A stretch of 64,000 nucleotides of DNA from Heterohyrax brucei (GCA_028571685.1 CM053141.1:54558333-54622332); one strand, 5' to 3'. Positions 1-10,501 are shown, counted from the stretch's first letter. Notes: generated from the letters alone by a model not told the origin. Program-made: numbers and translations.

Positions 1-136
1 AGCCTTCCTTCCCCTGGAGCTGATGTCCTGAATTTGGACTTTGATCCTACTTTTCTGTGAGAAAACAAATTTGTCTTTGTTAAAGCCATCTACTTGTGGT
101 ATTTCTGTTACAGAAGCACTAGATGACTGAGATACA
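1..136 (+). mobile_element. 3' end of a MaLR-like solo LTR (cut by window edge)
   Basis: The sequence matches the last quarter of the LTRs at 2915 and 25289: the block ending in 'cacttgtggtatttctgtt' style sequence, then 'agcactagatgactga', and a terminal CA near 136. It is an old non-autonomous ERVL-MaLR-type LTR fossil, probably tens of millions of years old. The rest lies outside the window. No internal retroviral sequence follows it. Confidence 0.75.
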
Positions 137-738
137 ATCCTACACACAGACATTTTTTCCTCCTGTGTGGGGATGTCTTTGCTCATAACCAAAATCACTA
201 TAAATTGAGCAGTTAAACTAGGGGGAAAGAGTATGGTAATATTCAGGAGTGAGGGGGAAGGGGTAGAATATGGATGGGGTCCATGTTAAATACAGACACA
301 CAGCCTAAGGTACTTACATTTTAATGTAAGACCAAAAATGCCTATCATTGACCTTTATAATATGAATGACTATATGCATATAAGTATAAATATATATCTA
401 TACATACATGTATATAAACTTTTTTAACTGAGTGTTTCTTCAGGATGGATGTGAGCAAATAAAATATCTGTCTTATACAAAATTTCTGTTTCATATGCAT
501 GTATGTTGGGGTAGGAGATGAGATCAGAAGGAAATAGAAAGGAAAGCCTGAAAGAAAAAGTCACTAAGAATGCTTGACTAAGGAAAGGGGACAGAGATAC
601 AGGGGAAATTCAGAAAGGGGGTATGGAAAGAACAGTTAGGGAATTTGTTAGAATAAAAGCCAGTAACCTCGAGTCAGATCACAGGTACCTCAGCAAACTG
701 GAAAAAGGGGTGGGAAGCCTAAGCTCAGAGAAGTATGA
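137..738. other. AT-rich single-copy DNA
   Basis: No recognisable repeat or coding pattern. There is a short TA/TG-rich patch around 365-425 and a purine-rich stretch around 500-640. Nothing supports a gene. Confidence 0.5.
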
Positions 739-930
739 AAACCCATTGTTGTTGTGGAGTCAGCTCTGACTTTGGCGGCTCCCTTGTGTCAGAGCAGTCA
801 TGCTCCATAGGATTTTCAGTGGCTGGATTTTGGCCACGGATTGGTAAGCACTTCTGAGTATACTTGAACCCCTAGCCTTTCAGTTAGCAGCTCAGCACAC
901 TAACCATCTGCATCACCTAGAGCTCCCATG
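739..930 (-). mobile_element. AfroSINE-type SINE, divergent long variant
   Basis: Read on the minus strand it ends in the usual tail (here 'gttgtggagtcagctctgac'). The head is seen as 'cctttcagttagcag' near 878. The middle carries the extra block 'ttcagtggctggattttggc' that marks the long variant also found at 6178. It is quite diverged, so it is one of the older copies. Confidence 0.7.
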
Positions 931-1042
931 ATAACCCATCCAACACAAAAGACGCAGAGTCTAGGCCCACAGATGTGTTGTCTTTAAATAAGCATTGGCA
1001 AAATGGTCATTTCAGTCATGATTTGCATCTCTCCAAACACTG

Positions 1043-1219
1043 AAAGGGCCCTAGTTTTACACAGCAGTTAAGTGCTATGTCTGCTAACCAAAAGGTCAGC
1101 AGTTCAAATCCACCAGGCACTCCTTGGAAACTCTATAGGGAAGTTCTAGTCTGACCTGTAAGGTCACTATGAGTCACAATTGAGTTGATGGTAGCACAAA
1201 AAAAAAAAAAAAAAAAAAA
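1043..1219 (+). mobile_element. AfroSINE, short form, with poly-A tail
   Basis: It has the typical order: tRNA-like head ('cagttaagtgctatgtctgc'), the B-box-like 'agttcaaatccaccaggcac', 'ctccttggaaactctatagg', then the RTE-like tail 'cactatgagtcacaattgag'. It ends in about 22 A residues (1199-1219). It is the first of three SINEs in a row in the same orientation. Confidence 0.9.
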
Positions 1220-1227
1220 GCACCTGC

Positions 1228-1395
1228 TTTGGAAACCCTAGTGGTGTAGTGGTTCAGAGCTACGGCTGCTAACAAAAGGTTTGCAGTTCAAACCTACCAG
1301 ATGTTCCTTGGAAACCCTATGGAGCAGTTCTGCTCTATACTTAATGGTTGCTATGAGTTGGAATTCACTCATTGGCAATGAGTTTTTGTTGAAGA
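1228..1395 (+). mobile_element. AfroSINE, short form
   Basis: It starts 'ggaaaccctagtggtgtagt', contains the B-box-like 'cagttcaaacctaccag' and ends with 'gctatgagttggaattcact'. It lies a few bases after the poly-A of the previous SINE, which suggests insertion at or into that tail. Confidence 0.9.
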
Positions 1396-1403
1396 GCGTG
1401 TGG

Positions 1404-1628
1404 TTGAAGAAGTCCTGGCTGTGCAGTGCTTAAAGCACTTTGCTGATCAACAAATAGTTGATAGTTCTAACCCAACACAGGCTCCACAGTAGAAAGATGT
1501 GGCAGTCTGCTTTTGTGAAGATTATAGGCTAGAAAATCCCCTGACAGGCAGTTCTCCTCTGTCCTACAGGGTCACTGTGAGTCCAGCTCAACTTGATGAC
1601 AATGAATTTGCTTTTTGGTTTGGTTTTA
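1404..1628 (+). mobile_element. AfroSINE, long form
   Basis: Head 'tcctggctgtgcagtgctta', then the extra segment of about 40 bases ('ggcagtctgcttttgtgaag') absent from the short form, then 'tcctacagggtcactgtgag' and a T/G-rich tail. The same long architecture is seen at 24567, 25838 and 60710, so it is a distinct subfamily. Confidence 0.8.
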
Positions 1629-2510
1629 GCACATAGTCACATACAATTCACAAACTTCTAACTAAATGCCTGGTCTTTACCTTTCCCTAGACTGTAGTCT
1701 CTCTCACCTGTTTCATATTCCTGTATCTCCGATGAACTTGGTGTCTGTTTTGCCAAGTGATTACCTCCCACCTCTGAACAGCAGCTTCCACCAGAAATAC
1801 TTCTCCAACTTGCCTAATGTTATGGGTTGTTTTTCCTGAGAGAATCCATCCAATTGCATTTTGGCCTGTCTTTCCTCAAGGCCGTGTATGCATGCAGAGA
1901 GGAGGTATCGTAACTCTCCTAATCACTAATGATATTATCTCTTTACATACTTTATATCCAGGATTATACTTGGAGCTCTAAGAAGGAACAATCCTAGTCC
2001 TTTGGAAAAGCCCTGATCAATCATGGTTCAGTGAGAAATTAAGTCTTAATACTCTAAGGCATCTGTCGTATGTGATGAATTAACTTGTCTCCATCTGGAA
2101 CGTACCAAGTAGGCATCATCCTTATAAGAATTCTGACAGTACTTGTTCAAATTGTTTGCTCAACAGTTTAATTCTCCTATAGAAACACCTGAAAAAGACT
2201 GCTTTCTAGAGTACATTAAGGGTAAATACAATAGCTACTCTGCAAGATCCATCTCCACCAGAGTTATATCTATCAAATGTCTCATAGTCCTGAGTGTCTG
2301 GCACAGTGCACAATAGTCAATAAATGTTGGCTGAACTGATGAATGATTTAATATTGGTAATTCTGTCCAGAAAAACCTAAACCCTCAAGGGCAAGGTTCT
2401 GAAACAAACTAAGAGCACAGCACACCTGAATAAGATTCATTTATTCTTTAACCTATGTCTTGAAATTTATTTGTGTGACATCTTCATTGTATTAACCCAT
2501 AACCACCTTG
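1629..2510. other. Single-copy DNA with an ancient repeat tail near 2290-2345
   Basis: Mostly unrecognised. Positions 2290-2345 ('ctggcacagtgcacaatagt', then 'caataaatgttggctgaact') resemble the conserved 3' end seen in old L2/MIR-type mammalian repeats. No exon or splice pattern is supported. Confidence 0.4.
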
Positions 2511-2518
2511 TACGCCCA

Positions 2519-2655
2519 CCACCTGCCTGTCAGTTTGTCATATGTCGTTGGCTTGCGTGTTGCTGTAATGCTGAAAACTATGCCACTGGTATTTCAGATA
2601 CCAGCAGAGGCACCCATGGCCGACAGGCTTCAGTGGAGCTTCTGGACTAAGAAAG
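2519..2655 (+). mobile_element. RTE-derived element, 5' part (segment 1 of 3)
   Basis: It begins 'ctgtcagtttgtcatatg' and runs through 'cttgcgtgttgctgtaatgc' and 'cagtggagcttctggactaa', which is the 5' untranslated region of the RTE seen in reverse at 20900-21170. The element appears to continue at 3439-3485 and 3907-4030 after an L1 tail and two LTRs, so I read it as one copy broken by three later insertions. The full-length RTE coding region is missing, so it may be a short non-autonomous derivative. Confidence 0.65.
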
Positions 2656-2679
2656 GCTAGAATGTCCTGGAAATGTTAC

Positions 2680-2732
2680 TTTTTTTTTTTTTTTATGTTA
2701 TTGGATTTTTTTTTCTGGTTTCTTTTTTTTTT
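2680..2732. repeat. Two T-rich tracts
   Basis: Runs of T around 2680-2694 and 2723-2736 separated by 'atgttattggat'. They adjoin the 3' end of the minus-strand L1 fragment and most likely are its degraded poly-A tail. Confidence 0.6.
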
Positions 2733-2914
2733 TTTTAAATTATGACTGAGTGAAAATGTACATTCCCATATAAATTTACATGCCCACCTCTATGCCGCTT
2801 CCACTGCTCTCCCTGCCCGGTGACAGCACACTATTCCTCCCTGCTCCATACATGTCTTATCCTCTCAACAGTTTCCTTTCCCCTCCTCTCTATCCACAAC
2901 CCTTTTGAAAATAG
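2733..2914 (-). mobile_element. L1 3' end fragment, 5' truncated
   Basis: On the minus strand it matches the last part of the L1 3' UTR at 36600-36750: the reverse of 'gcatgcaaatttatatggga' followed by 'atgtacattttcactca'. About 180 bp is left. It inserted into the RTE-derived element, and the LTR at 2915 starts exactly at its inner edge. Confidence 0.75.
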
Positions 2915-3438
2915 TGTCATGGATCGAATTGTGTCCCCCCAAAAATAGGTGTAGCCATGTGGCTGGGCCATGATTCCCAGTATCTTGTGACTGGCCTCAA
3001 TTTGGTGGTTTTCCTATGCTGTATGTTAAAGGATTAGGGTGGGGCTGTAAATGCCTTCATAGGATTGCCTCCCCATTCCACTGTAAAGGGAGTTTCCCTG
3101 GAGTGTGGCTTGCCCCACCCTTAATCCTTTGAGTCTGCAAGAGATAAGAGGACAGAGAAGCAGGCAGAGAATTGGGAACCTCGCACCATCAAGAAAGCAG
3201 CACCGGGAGAAGAGCATGTCTTTCAGACCTGAGTTTCCTGCGCCAAGATGCTCCCTGGACAAAGACTGATGCAATACTGGACTTTCCTCCAGAGCCAACA
3301 AGGGGAAAGCCTTCCCCTGGAGTGGACACCCTGAATATGGGCTTGTAGCCTACTGGACTGTGTAAGAACAAACCTTCCTTTGTTAAGGCCATCCACTCCA
3401 TGGTATTTCTGTTAGAGCAGCACTAACTAACTAGAACA
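2915..3438 (+). mobile_element. MaLR-like solo LTR
   Basis: A complete-looking LTR fossil of about 524 bp beginning TG ('tgtcatggatcgaattgtgt') and ending CA ('ctagaaca'). It shares 'gattcccagtatcttgtgac'-type sequence and a 3' 'ggtatttctgttagagcagc' block with the copies at 3486, 5485, 25289 and 30531. Family: ERVL-MaLR-like, non-autonomous, no internal part present. It lies inside an older RTE-derived element. Confidence 0.8.
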
Positions 3439-3485
3439 GTCAGTGAAAATCTTGATATAATGCTGAAGATGGGCCCTTCAGATGA
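3439..3485 (+). mobile_element. RTE-derived element, segment 2 of 3
   Basis: The 47 bases ('cagtgaaaatcttgatataa' and 'gctgaagatgggcccttcag') fit the RTE 5' region immediately downstream of the segment ending at 2655. This shows that the L1 tail and LTR between them are later insertions. Confidence 0.6.
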
Positions 3486-3906
3486 TGTTATGGATTGAGT
3501 TCTGTTCCAAAAAAAAACATGTTATAAATCCTAACCCTTCTATTTGTGGATATAATCACATTTGATAGTAGAGTTTTGTTATCTTACGAGGTCTTAGTAG
3601 TTCAGGATATGCCTCAAGCTAATCACTTTTGAGATCTAAAACACACAGATTAGGTACAGAAGGAAGGAAGCAGGGATGGATATACATATAGACATCAAGC
3701 CTCATGAAGATTGACAAGGAAGCATGGAACAGAAGATGAAAAAAGAAAAAGACTTTCCCCTAGAGCCAACAGACAGAGAAACCTTTCCAATAGACTTGGG
3801 TCTTGAACTTGGATTTCTAGCCTCCTAACCTAGAAGAAAATCACTTGTCTATTGAAGCCACCCGCTAGTGGTATTTCTGTTGCAGCAGCACTGGATAAAG
3901 AAGACA
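3486..3906 (+). mobile_element. MaLR-like solo LTR, second subfamily
   Basis: A TG...CA LTR fossil of about 421 bp starting 'tgttatggattgagttctgt' and ending 'ggataaagaagaca'. It is clearly related to the LTR at 2915 but has a different middle, so it belongs to another, probably older, subfamily. RTE-derived sequence lies on both sides. Confidence 0.75.
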
Positions 3907-4030
3907 GGTTAGCAGGCACTACACAACAGCTGCAACAAAGGACTCAAACAAGTCAATGCAAAAGAAGATGGTGTAAGACTGGGCAACTGTTATACATAAA
4001 GTTGCCTAAGTCAGAGGCAATTTGGGCAGA
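3907..4030 (+). mobile_element. RTE-derived element, segment 3 of 3 (3' tail)
   Basis: It starts 'ggttagcaggcact', matching what should follow the segment ending at 3485. It then jumps to an RTE 3'-end-like stretch ('agctgcaacaaaggactcaa', 'gatggtgtaagactgggcaa'). The join of 5' region to 3' tail without coding sequence resembles the short element at 10502-10935. Confidence 0.5.
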
Positions 4031-4361
4031 CTGTATGAACTGGAACACAGTGCACAGTGTCAGACAAGGAACACTTGACAGAAAATAAAGAGAAAAGCAA
4101 GGAAGGGCCTGATTTTAATGGATGCATATCCTGTTTTTACGCTGGAAACTAACACATTAAGGGGTAAAGGAGGAACACAGGCAGTGTTTCATGTTATGAC
4201 ATTTCTAAACCAGTCAATGCTTGCTGTTTAACCTCAGCATCAACGGCTTCCTGTCGTTTCATCTGTCGGATGCAGCCTGATAAAAGTAGGTTGGGTAGTC
4301 ACGGTGGGCCATGTCCTGTTTCTCTTTTCTAGGTAAATGAGAGTCCATTTTCACACAGGAT

Positions 4362-4450
4362 GCAAAAACCAAAAAACAAAACCAAACCCGCTGCCACTGA
4401 GTCAATTTAAATTCATAGCAACCATACAGGATGTAGTGGTATATAAAGCA
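4362..4450 (-). mobile_element. AfroSINE 3' fragment
   Basis: The stretch 'aaaccaaacccgctgccact' then 'gagtcaatttaaattcatag' is the reversed tail of the SINE. The tRNA-like head is missing. Confidence 0.6.
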
Positions 4451-5264
4451 AATTACCAAGAAACTGTTAAGGAGTTGCTGCAGTCTTCTGACTCTCTGCA
4501 GCTGGCAAAGTTCTCTTACACTTAGGAATCAAGGCAATGAGTATTCCTCCCTTCTCCCACTCACCTGTGCACATCAGCATATTTATTCTTGAACCTTCCA
4601 GATGGCACAGACCTGCAAAAGATGCCACACCTGGATTACTGGTCAGATGCAACAACATCAGTAATTACAGAAACAGAATGTTGAATAAAATGAAAGGTCA
4701 TAAACAACAGTATCCTGGAAGGCAGCCAATCCCCCAATCTTGAATCAGTGCTTACCACAGTATAATTGTAAGAGCTGGACACAGGTGGAGGACAAAAAGC
4801 CCATGCTGCCCAGCAGAGTCCCCAAGCAGCTGCTATTCTGTAGGTTCAAGTAGGGCAATGTGCTCAAACTTTCCGGAAAGTCCCACTTTTCTATTTCAAA
4901 AAAAATACCACATCTTAACAAATGAGCTCCAGCTGTTTAAAATTAGACTCCTAAGATAAATTCCATATAAGAATATTCCTTGGGACTATAGCATTTTCAT
5001 TAAACTAGGACTTGGATGATTCATTGACTTAAAATATTGCCCTCTCCAAACTGAACCCTGAGATGGTTAAATATTGTTGATGGTTATGTTGGCTATAATA
5101 ATGCTGTCTCCATTATTTAAAATTGCCAACTTCATTTAGTTTTAAAGTTGTATGTTTTTAAAAAACAAACTGTTTGAGTCACTAACCAGAAGGCACTGAC
5201 CACACTAAAACTATTTGACTCGTGGGAAGGCTGGCTACCAAATAGAAGCTGGAAGAATTCCGCA

Positions 5265-5400
5265 GTTGGATGCAGGGCACCTGGCTGTCAATTCCTATTC
5301 TACCACTTGTTGGTCATGTGAACTTGGATAAGTCTTGACCAGAATTGTGCAGCTATAACATACAGATGATGTGTATGGAACATCATGGCCCATCAATGTC
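5265..5400 (+). mobile_element. MIR-like ancient SINE
   Basis: The run 'cctattctaccacttgttgg' then 'catgtgaacttggataagtc' follows the MIR core pattern (residency in a 'tgtgaccttgggcaagtc' motif). It is highly diverged and boundaries are loose. Confidence 0.5.
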
Positions 5401-5484
5401 CATTCTAGTCAGACTGAAGATTCCATGACTTTCTATGCATCGATTATATTTTTAATCTATATTATAGATTCAAACACACATATT

Positions 5485-5989
5485 GCTTTATTCATCTAGT
5501 GCTGCTCTAACAGAATTACCACAAAGTGGATGACTTTAAAAGAGAAATGTCTATTCTTACACAGTCCACTAGGCTACAAGTCCAAATTCAGGGTGTAAGC
5601 TCCAGGTAAAGGCTTTCCCACTGTTGGCTCTGGAGGAAGGTCCTTGCCGTTGCATCAGTCTTTTGTAGCGGAGCATCTTGGTGCAGGAACTTCAGGTCTG
5701 AAGAACGCGCTCTTCTCCTGGTGCTTCTTTGTTGATGGTGTGAGGTTCCCAACTCTCTGCTTTCTTCCCTTTCCTTTTATCTCTTGTAGGATGAATGGAC
5801 AAAGGGTGGTACAAGCCACACTCCAGAGAAACTCATTTTACAGTGGAAGAGATTTACAGTCTCACCTAATTGTCTTTAACATATAGCACAGGAAAATCAC
5901 AAAAGGGAGGGCAATCACACAATAGTGGTAATCACAGCCCAGCCAAATTTCTACCCATATTTTTTTGGGACACAATTCAATCCATGATA
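5485..5989 (-). mobile_element. MaLR-like solo LTR
   Basis: A reverse-strand LTR fossil of about 505 bp. It opens 'ttcatctagtgctgctctaa', contains 'ccaaattcagggtgtaagct' and closes 'cacaattcaatccatgata'. It belongs to the same group as the LTRs at 2915 and 30531. No internal part is present. Confidence 0.8.
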
Positions 5990-6177
5990 TATACATATAT
6001 AACATTTGTCCCTTTAAATTGATAGCATTCCCCCGGCCCCAAAGGTGTCTACTACTTCTTCCCAGGCTCTCTTTACACTCCCTGAACGTAATAAAGTGGC
6101 AAGATTTTTCTCTGGTTGTTCTTTCTCTGGTTTAGCATTTGCACTTAGGGTGGCAGTGTTCTCTTCTGATGATAAAA

Positions 6178-6392
6178 CCCATCACTCTTAATCAGTTGCT
6201 GTTGAGTTAGTTCTAACTAATGGCTACCTCTTATGTGTCAGAGCAGAATGGTGCTCTGCATGTTTTTCAGTGGCTGATTTTTCAAAAGTAGATCACAAAG
6301 CCTTTCTTATCGGGCACCTCTGGGTGGACATAAACCTCCAAACTTTCGGTTAGCAGATGTGTTAACTGTTTGTTCCACCCAAGGACTCCCTA
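6178..6392 (-). mobile_element. AfroSINE, long variant
   Basis: Reversed tail ('cagttgctgttgagttagtt'), the extra central block ('ttcagtggctgatttttcaa', 'agtagatcacaaagcc') and reversed tRNA-like head ('cggttagcagatgtgttaac'). Confidence 0.75.
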
Positions 6393-6638
6393 TTGCCCTT
6401 AAATTGCTTCAGTCTTTGACCTGTAAGTACAGATTATTATGATAATTCAAGCTGGTTTAGAGGATAATTCAAGTCTATTATTATTCTTTATAAGTTGTAA
6501 TATTTTTTAGGATGATTCAAATATTGTGTTAATACTAAGTAGTTAGATATTCAGTACCTAAAAGCTCAATAAAATGTCTACAACACACATAGCCTACTCA
6601 GAAGAACGACTGTAAGAGATTTCCTCTTTAAAAAAAAT
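6393..6638. other. AT-rich single-copy DNA
   Basis: Contains two near repeats of 'ataattcaag' around 6437 and 6463. Nothing else is recognised. Confidence 0.4.
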
Positions 6639-6639
6639 T

Positions 6640-7062
6640 CCAGGGGTGCACCCTCAGAGCTCCACTAAAAGACCACAATGGATGGTCTGATGCCCTGAGA
6701 TTTTGCATGGGAGCATGGCCCCTAGACCTGCTGCTGCCTCACATCATTATTTATTACTGAGGTCAACTCGTAAGACAGGAATGGATTGGACTTGTAGACA
6801 TAGGTGATCTTATGGTGTGTCCGCTTTATGGTTCTATGTATCTATAGGATGCCATCCTACTGGCTTCTCTCCAGAAGGTAGCTGAGAAGGTGGAGAGGAA
6901 GAGATATGAGATTCTTGGCAGGATATGACATGTATAGAATGGAAAGGAAGAGTGTGCTGTCACCCAAGAAGGAAAGCAGAGGTAACTGCAGATGGGCAGG
7001 TGTGCAGATTTAACTTGGATTGTATACTACTGTCACTCAATCACAATTAAAAAAAAATGTCT
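6640..7062 (+). mobile_element. L1 3' UTR fragment
   Basis: It matches the 3' UTRs at 36350-36760 and 57240-57655 ('agctccactaaaagaccaca', 'gggagcatggcccctagacc', 'gaagagtgtgctgtcaccca') and ends in 'cactcaatcacaattaaaaa' with a short A run. It is a 5'-truncated insertion. Confidence 0.85.
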
Positions 7063-7478
7063 CAGATAATGGGACCTCTCAACATGAAGACCCAGGATCA
7101 CTTTGGAATTCACAAGGGAATCTCTATGGTTAATTTTGTCTCTATGTATCATTAAAAAGTCATCTATCATCTGAGATCAAGTTTCTGAAACTGAGAAAGC
7201 GATAAGGCTACACGGTGGCAAAAAGGACTGGCCCAGGACATACAGCAAACCCACTACATCTTTCTAGGGCATCATCAGTCTTGTCTGATGGTACAGAATC
7301 TGAAGATTAGAATAAAAGTTACATGATTTTCTTAAAGAACACAAGAGATGCCAAAGAGTTCTCAGATTTCCTATAGGTGGCTTGGAAACATGTTCCCAAA
7401 TCCAACTAGATCCTAAATAATAAAAAATACATATGTCTATTTGCTCAGTAGTGCAAATAGCTTCCACTACCCATGTGT
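7063..7478. other. Unassigned stretch upstream of an RTE copy
   Basis: The sequence is not clearly RTE or L1. It may be very diverged RTE 5' sequence, but I cannot align it by eye. An antisense open frame of 116 codons reaches into it from 7614, but this looks like chance in AT-rich DNA. Confidence 0.3.
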
Positions 7479-9421
7479 CATTGTGGCCAAAGGTAAAGAA
7501 ATTGAAGATTTTGCCAACTAGTGCAGTCCAAAATTGATCAAACATGCAATCAGGAACATTGATGATTACCTGAGATTGGAATGTAAAAGTTAGATCAGTA
7601 GTTGAAAAAAACATGGTGTTGGTGATAGAAATGACATTGGGATCAAATGATATAATTTTGCAAGGCCAATGACTTATTCACTGCAAATACTTTTTTCTAT
7701 AACATCAACAGTGACTGTACACATGGATTTCAATAGATGGACTAAACAGGAATCAAATCAAATACATTTGTGGGAAAAGAGAATGAAGAAGCTCATTGCA
7801 GAACAAACCATCTGTTGCTCACATGTATCTTCAAGGTGATGCTGGAGAAAATTACTATAAGTCTATGACGGCCAAAGTACGAGCTTGAATATATTCCACT
7901 CAAATTTAGAAATTGGCTCAAGATGACTTGTCAAATGTCATCAAAGCCAACATATTTAGAGACAGCAAGAGATCATTAAAAAGACAGGGAAGAAAGAAAA
8001 GACCAACATGGATGCTAGAAGCAATGCTGCAATTTGCTCTTGAACATAGAGCAAAAGGAAGATATTACGCAGTAAAATAACTGAAGGTTTCAGAGGATGG
8101 CCAGAGTATTATAAGGAAAAGTATTATAAGGAAGTGTGCAAGTCTTGGAGTTAGAAAACCAAAAGGGAAGAGCATGCTTGGCATGTTTCAAGCTGAAAGA
8201 ACTGAAGAAAAAATTCAACCATCAGGTTCAATATTGAAGAACTCTGTGGGAAAAATATTGAACAACTCAAGAAGCATCAAAAGAAGACAGAAATAATACA
8301 CACAATTACTGTACACAAAAGAAGTGGTCAGTTTTCAACCATTTAGAAGCTCAGGCATGTGATCAAGAATCGATAGTACTGAAGGAAAAAGTCCAAGCTG
8401 CTCTGAAGGTACCGGTGAAAAACAAGGCTCCAAGGAGCTAACATAATACCAGCTGCAATATTTCAACAAATGAATGCAGCACCAGAGGAGCTCGCTTGGC
8501 TAGGTCAAAGAATCAGAAGACAGCTACCTGACCAATTCCCTGGAAGAAATCCATACTTATGTGCATTCCAAGGAAAAGTAATTCAACAGAAAGCAGAAAT
8601 TATTGAACAATATCATTAATATCACACAAGTAATTTCACACACAAATTTGTTGAAGAACACTCATAAGGGCTTGCAGAAGTACATCAAAAGGAAATTTCC
8701 AGAAATTCAAGTGGAATTCAGAAAAGAAGGTGAAGCAATAAAGGATATGTTTGCTCACATTAGATGGATACTGGCTGAAAACAGAGAATACTAGAAAAAT
8801 GTTTACTTGTATTTTGTTGACAAAGAAAAGACATTCAGCTGTGTGGATCATAACAAATTATGGAGAACACAGTGGAGAACAGGAACTCTAGAACACTCCA
8901 TTGTGCTGTTAGGGAGCTTATACATACACCAAAAGGTAGTCATGTAAAAAGAACAAGGGGATACTGTGTGGCTCAGTATCAGGAAAGGTGTGCACCAAAG
9001 TTGTGTCTTTTCTCCACACTTATTCACTCTGTTGGCTGAGCAAATAATCTAAAAAACTGGACTATATAAAGATGAGTGAGTTATCAGGATTTGAGGAAGA
9101 ATTATTGACAACCTACAATCTGCAGATGATACAACTTCACTTGCTGAAAATGAAAAGGTCTGGAAATACACAGATGAAAGACTGCAGCCTTCTTTAAGGG
9201 TTTCACCTCAACATAAAGAAAACAAAAAATCTCCTGACCAGACCAAAAACAGCATCACAATAAACCAAGAAAAGATTGAGATTTTCAAGAATTTCATTTT
9301 ACTTGGATTCCCAAACAATGCTCACAGAAACAAGAGCTAAGAATCACAGAACACATGGCACAGGGCAAATTTAATGCAAAAGATCTCTTTATAGTGTTGA
9401 AAAGTAAAGATGTTATTTTAA
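7479..9421 (+). mobile_element. RTE/BovB-like LINE, endonuclease to RT region, decayed
   Basis: A plus-strand copy beginning in the endonuclease ('gaaattgaagattttgccaa'), running through the linker ('gaaagaaaagaccaacatgg', 'aaccaaaagggaagagcatg') and RT ('gttgacaaagaaaagacatt', where a functional copy reads a D-x-A-K-A-F-D type motif). A short frame at 8603-8794 (NNIINITQVIS ... KRKFPEIQVEFRKEGEAI) is RT core. Many stops and frameshifts make it inactive. It continues at 9577 and 10346 after two insertions. Confidence 0.85.
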
Positions 9422-9576
9422 GGAAACCCTGGTCATGTTGTGGTTAAGTGCTATGTCTGCTAACAATAAGGTCAGCAGTTCAAGTCTGCCAGGTGCTCCT
9501 TGGAAACTCTATGGAGAAGTTCTACTCTGTCTACAGGGTTGCTATGAGTTGGAGTCAACTCAGGGGCAGTGGGTTT
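9422..9576 (+). mobile_element. AfroSINE inserted in the RTE
   Basis: A short-form SINE: 'ggaaaccctggtcatgttgt', 'aggtcagcagttcaagtctg', 'gctatgagttggagtcaact'. RTE sequence stops at 'agatgttatttta' and resumes at 'ttacctgaagggctaag', so the SINE is younger than the RTE. Confidence 0.9.
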
Positions 9577-9872
9577 GATTACCTGAAGGGCTAAGAAGCA
9601 TGTGATGAGCCAAGCTGTGGTGTTTTCAATCACCTCATATGCATATTAAAGCTGGACAATGTATAAGGAAGGCTGAAGAGAAGAGTGATGCCTTTGAGTT
9701 ATGGCATGGGCAAAGAATACTGAATGTGGCCTGGGCTGCCAGAAGGAAGAACAAGTTTGTCTTGGAAGAAGTTCAGCCAGAATATTCCTTGGAAGTAAGG
9801 ACTTCATCTCACAAACTGTGGTCATGGGTGTTGTGAGGAGGAACAGTTACAGGGGAAGGACATCATGCTTGG
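9577..9872 (+). mobile_element. RTE, C-terminal coding part
   Basis: The frame from 9639 reads A-F-E-L-W-H-G-Q-R-I-L-N and N-K-F-V-L-E-E-V-Q-P-E-Y-S-L-E, the conserved C-terminal domain of the RTE polyprotein also seen at 57896 and, reversed, at 62000. It is followed by 'aggggaaggacatcatgctt', where the LTR interrupts it. Confidence 0.85.
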
Positions 9873-10344
9873 GGTCTTAGTTATCTGGTGTTGCTATGAC
9901 AGAAATGTCACAAGTGGTTGGCTTTAACAAAGAGAAGTGCATCCTCTCGCAGTCTAGGCAGCAAGAAGTCTGCATTCAGGGTGTGAGCCCCAGAGGAAGG
10001 CTCTCTCCTTCTGCTGGCTCGAGGGGAAGGTCTTTTTCATCAATCTTCCCCAGGTCTGGGTGTTTCTTATTACAGGAGCCCTGCATTAATGAGATGTACT
10101 CCCTTCCTGGTTCTACATTCTTAGTGATAGGAAATCTCTGTGCATTGGACACAGGCCACATCTTCAAAGAAACTCCTTTCCAACAGATTGGCAACTCGTA
10201 GCAGATCCCTTCCTAGAGGCGATCATATTATATCAAATCTCATCATGGAGATGATCAGAGTATACAACTGCAAAACTACATCATAACTGCCAAACCAGTG
10301 AGAATCATGGTCTAGTGAAACCAACACACAACGTTAATGACCAC
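9873..10344 (-). mobile_element. MaLR-like solo LTR inserted in the RTE
   Basis: A reverse-strand LTR fossil opening 'tcttagttatctggtgttgc' with 'cattcagggtgtgagcccca' and 'gctctctccttctgctggct' typical of this group; its distal half is a more diverged subfamily. RTE sequence flanks it on both sides, so it is younger than the RTE. Confidence 0.7.
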
Positions 10345-10492
10345 ACTCGGTGGATAGCAAGAAAGACTGTCAAGGAGATGAAATGACACACATAACAATG
10401 ATTGTATGGATGCCACAGGACTGGGCATGTTTCATTCTGTTGTACACGGGGTCACTATGAGCTGGAACCTAAAAACATGTCTAACTACAGCA
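10345..10492 (+). mobile_element. RTE 3' end
   Basis: The RTE resumes ('aacaatgattgtatggatgc', 'catttt'-less 'catgtttcattctgttgtac') and ends with the tail 'gggtcactatgagctggaac'. The coding frame normally runs almost to this tail. Confidence 0.75.
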
Positions 10493-10501
10493 GTAATAAC
10501 A

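Larger units (their letters stand above)
4031..5484. other. Single-copy DNA with SINE and MIR fragments
   Basis: No gene is recognised. It contains a SINE fragment (4362-4450) and a MIR-like stretch (about 5265-5400), listed separately. Confidence 0.5.

Noticed and set aside
1043-1628. CRISPR-like or tandem repeat array
   Set aside because: The three repeated units are independent AfroSINE insertions with their own tails and differing sequence.
7264-7614. 116-codon minus-strand frame
   Set aside because: Its first half is antisense to RTE endonuclease sequence. The rest has no recognisable domain.
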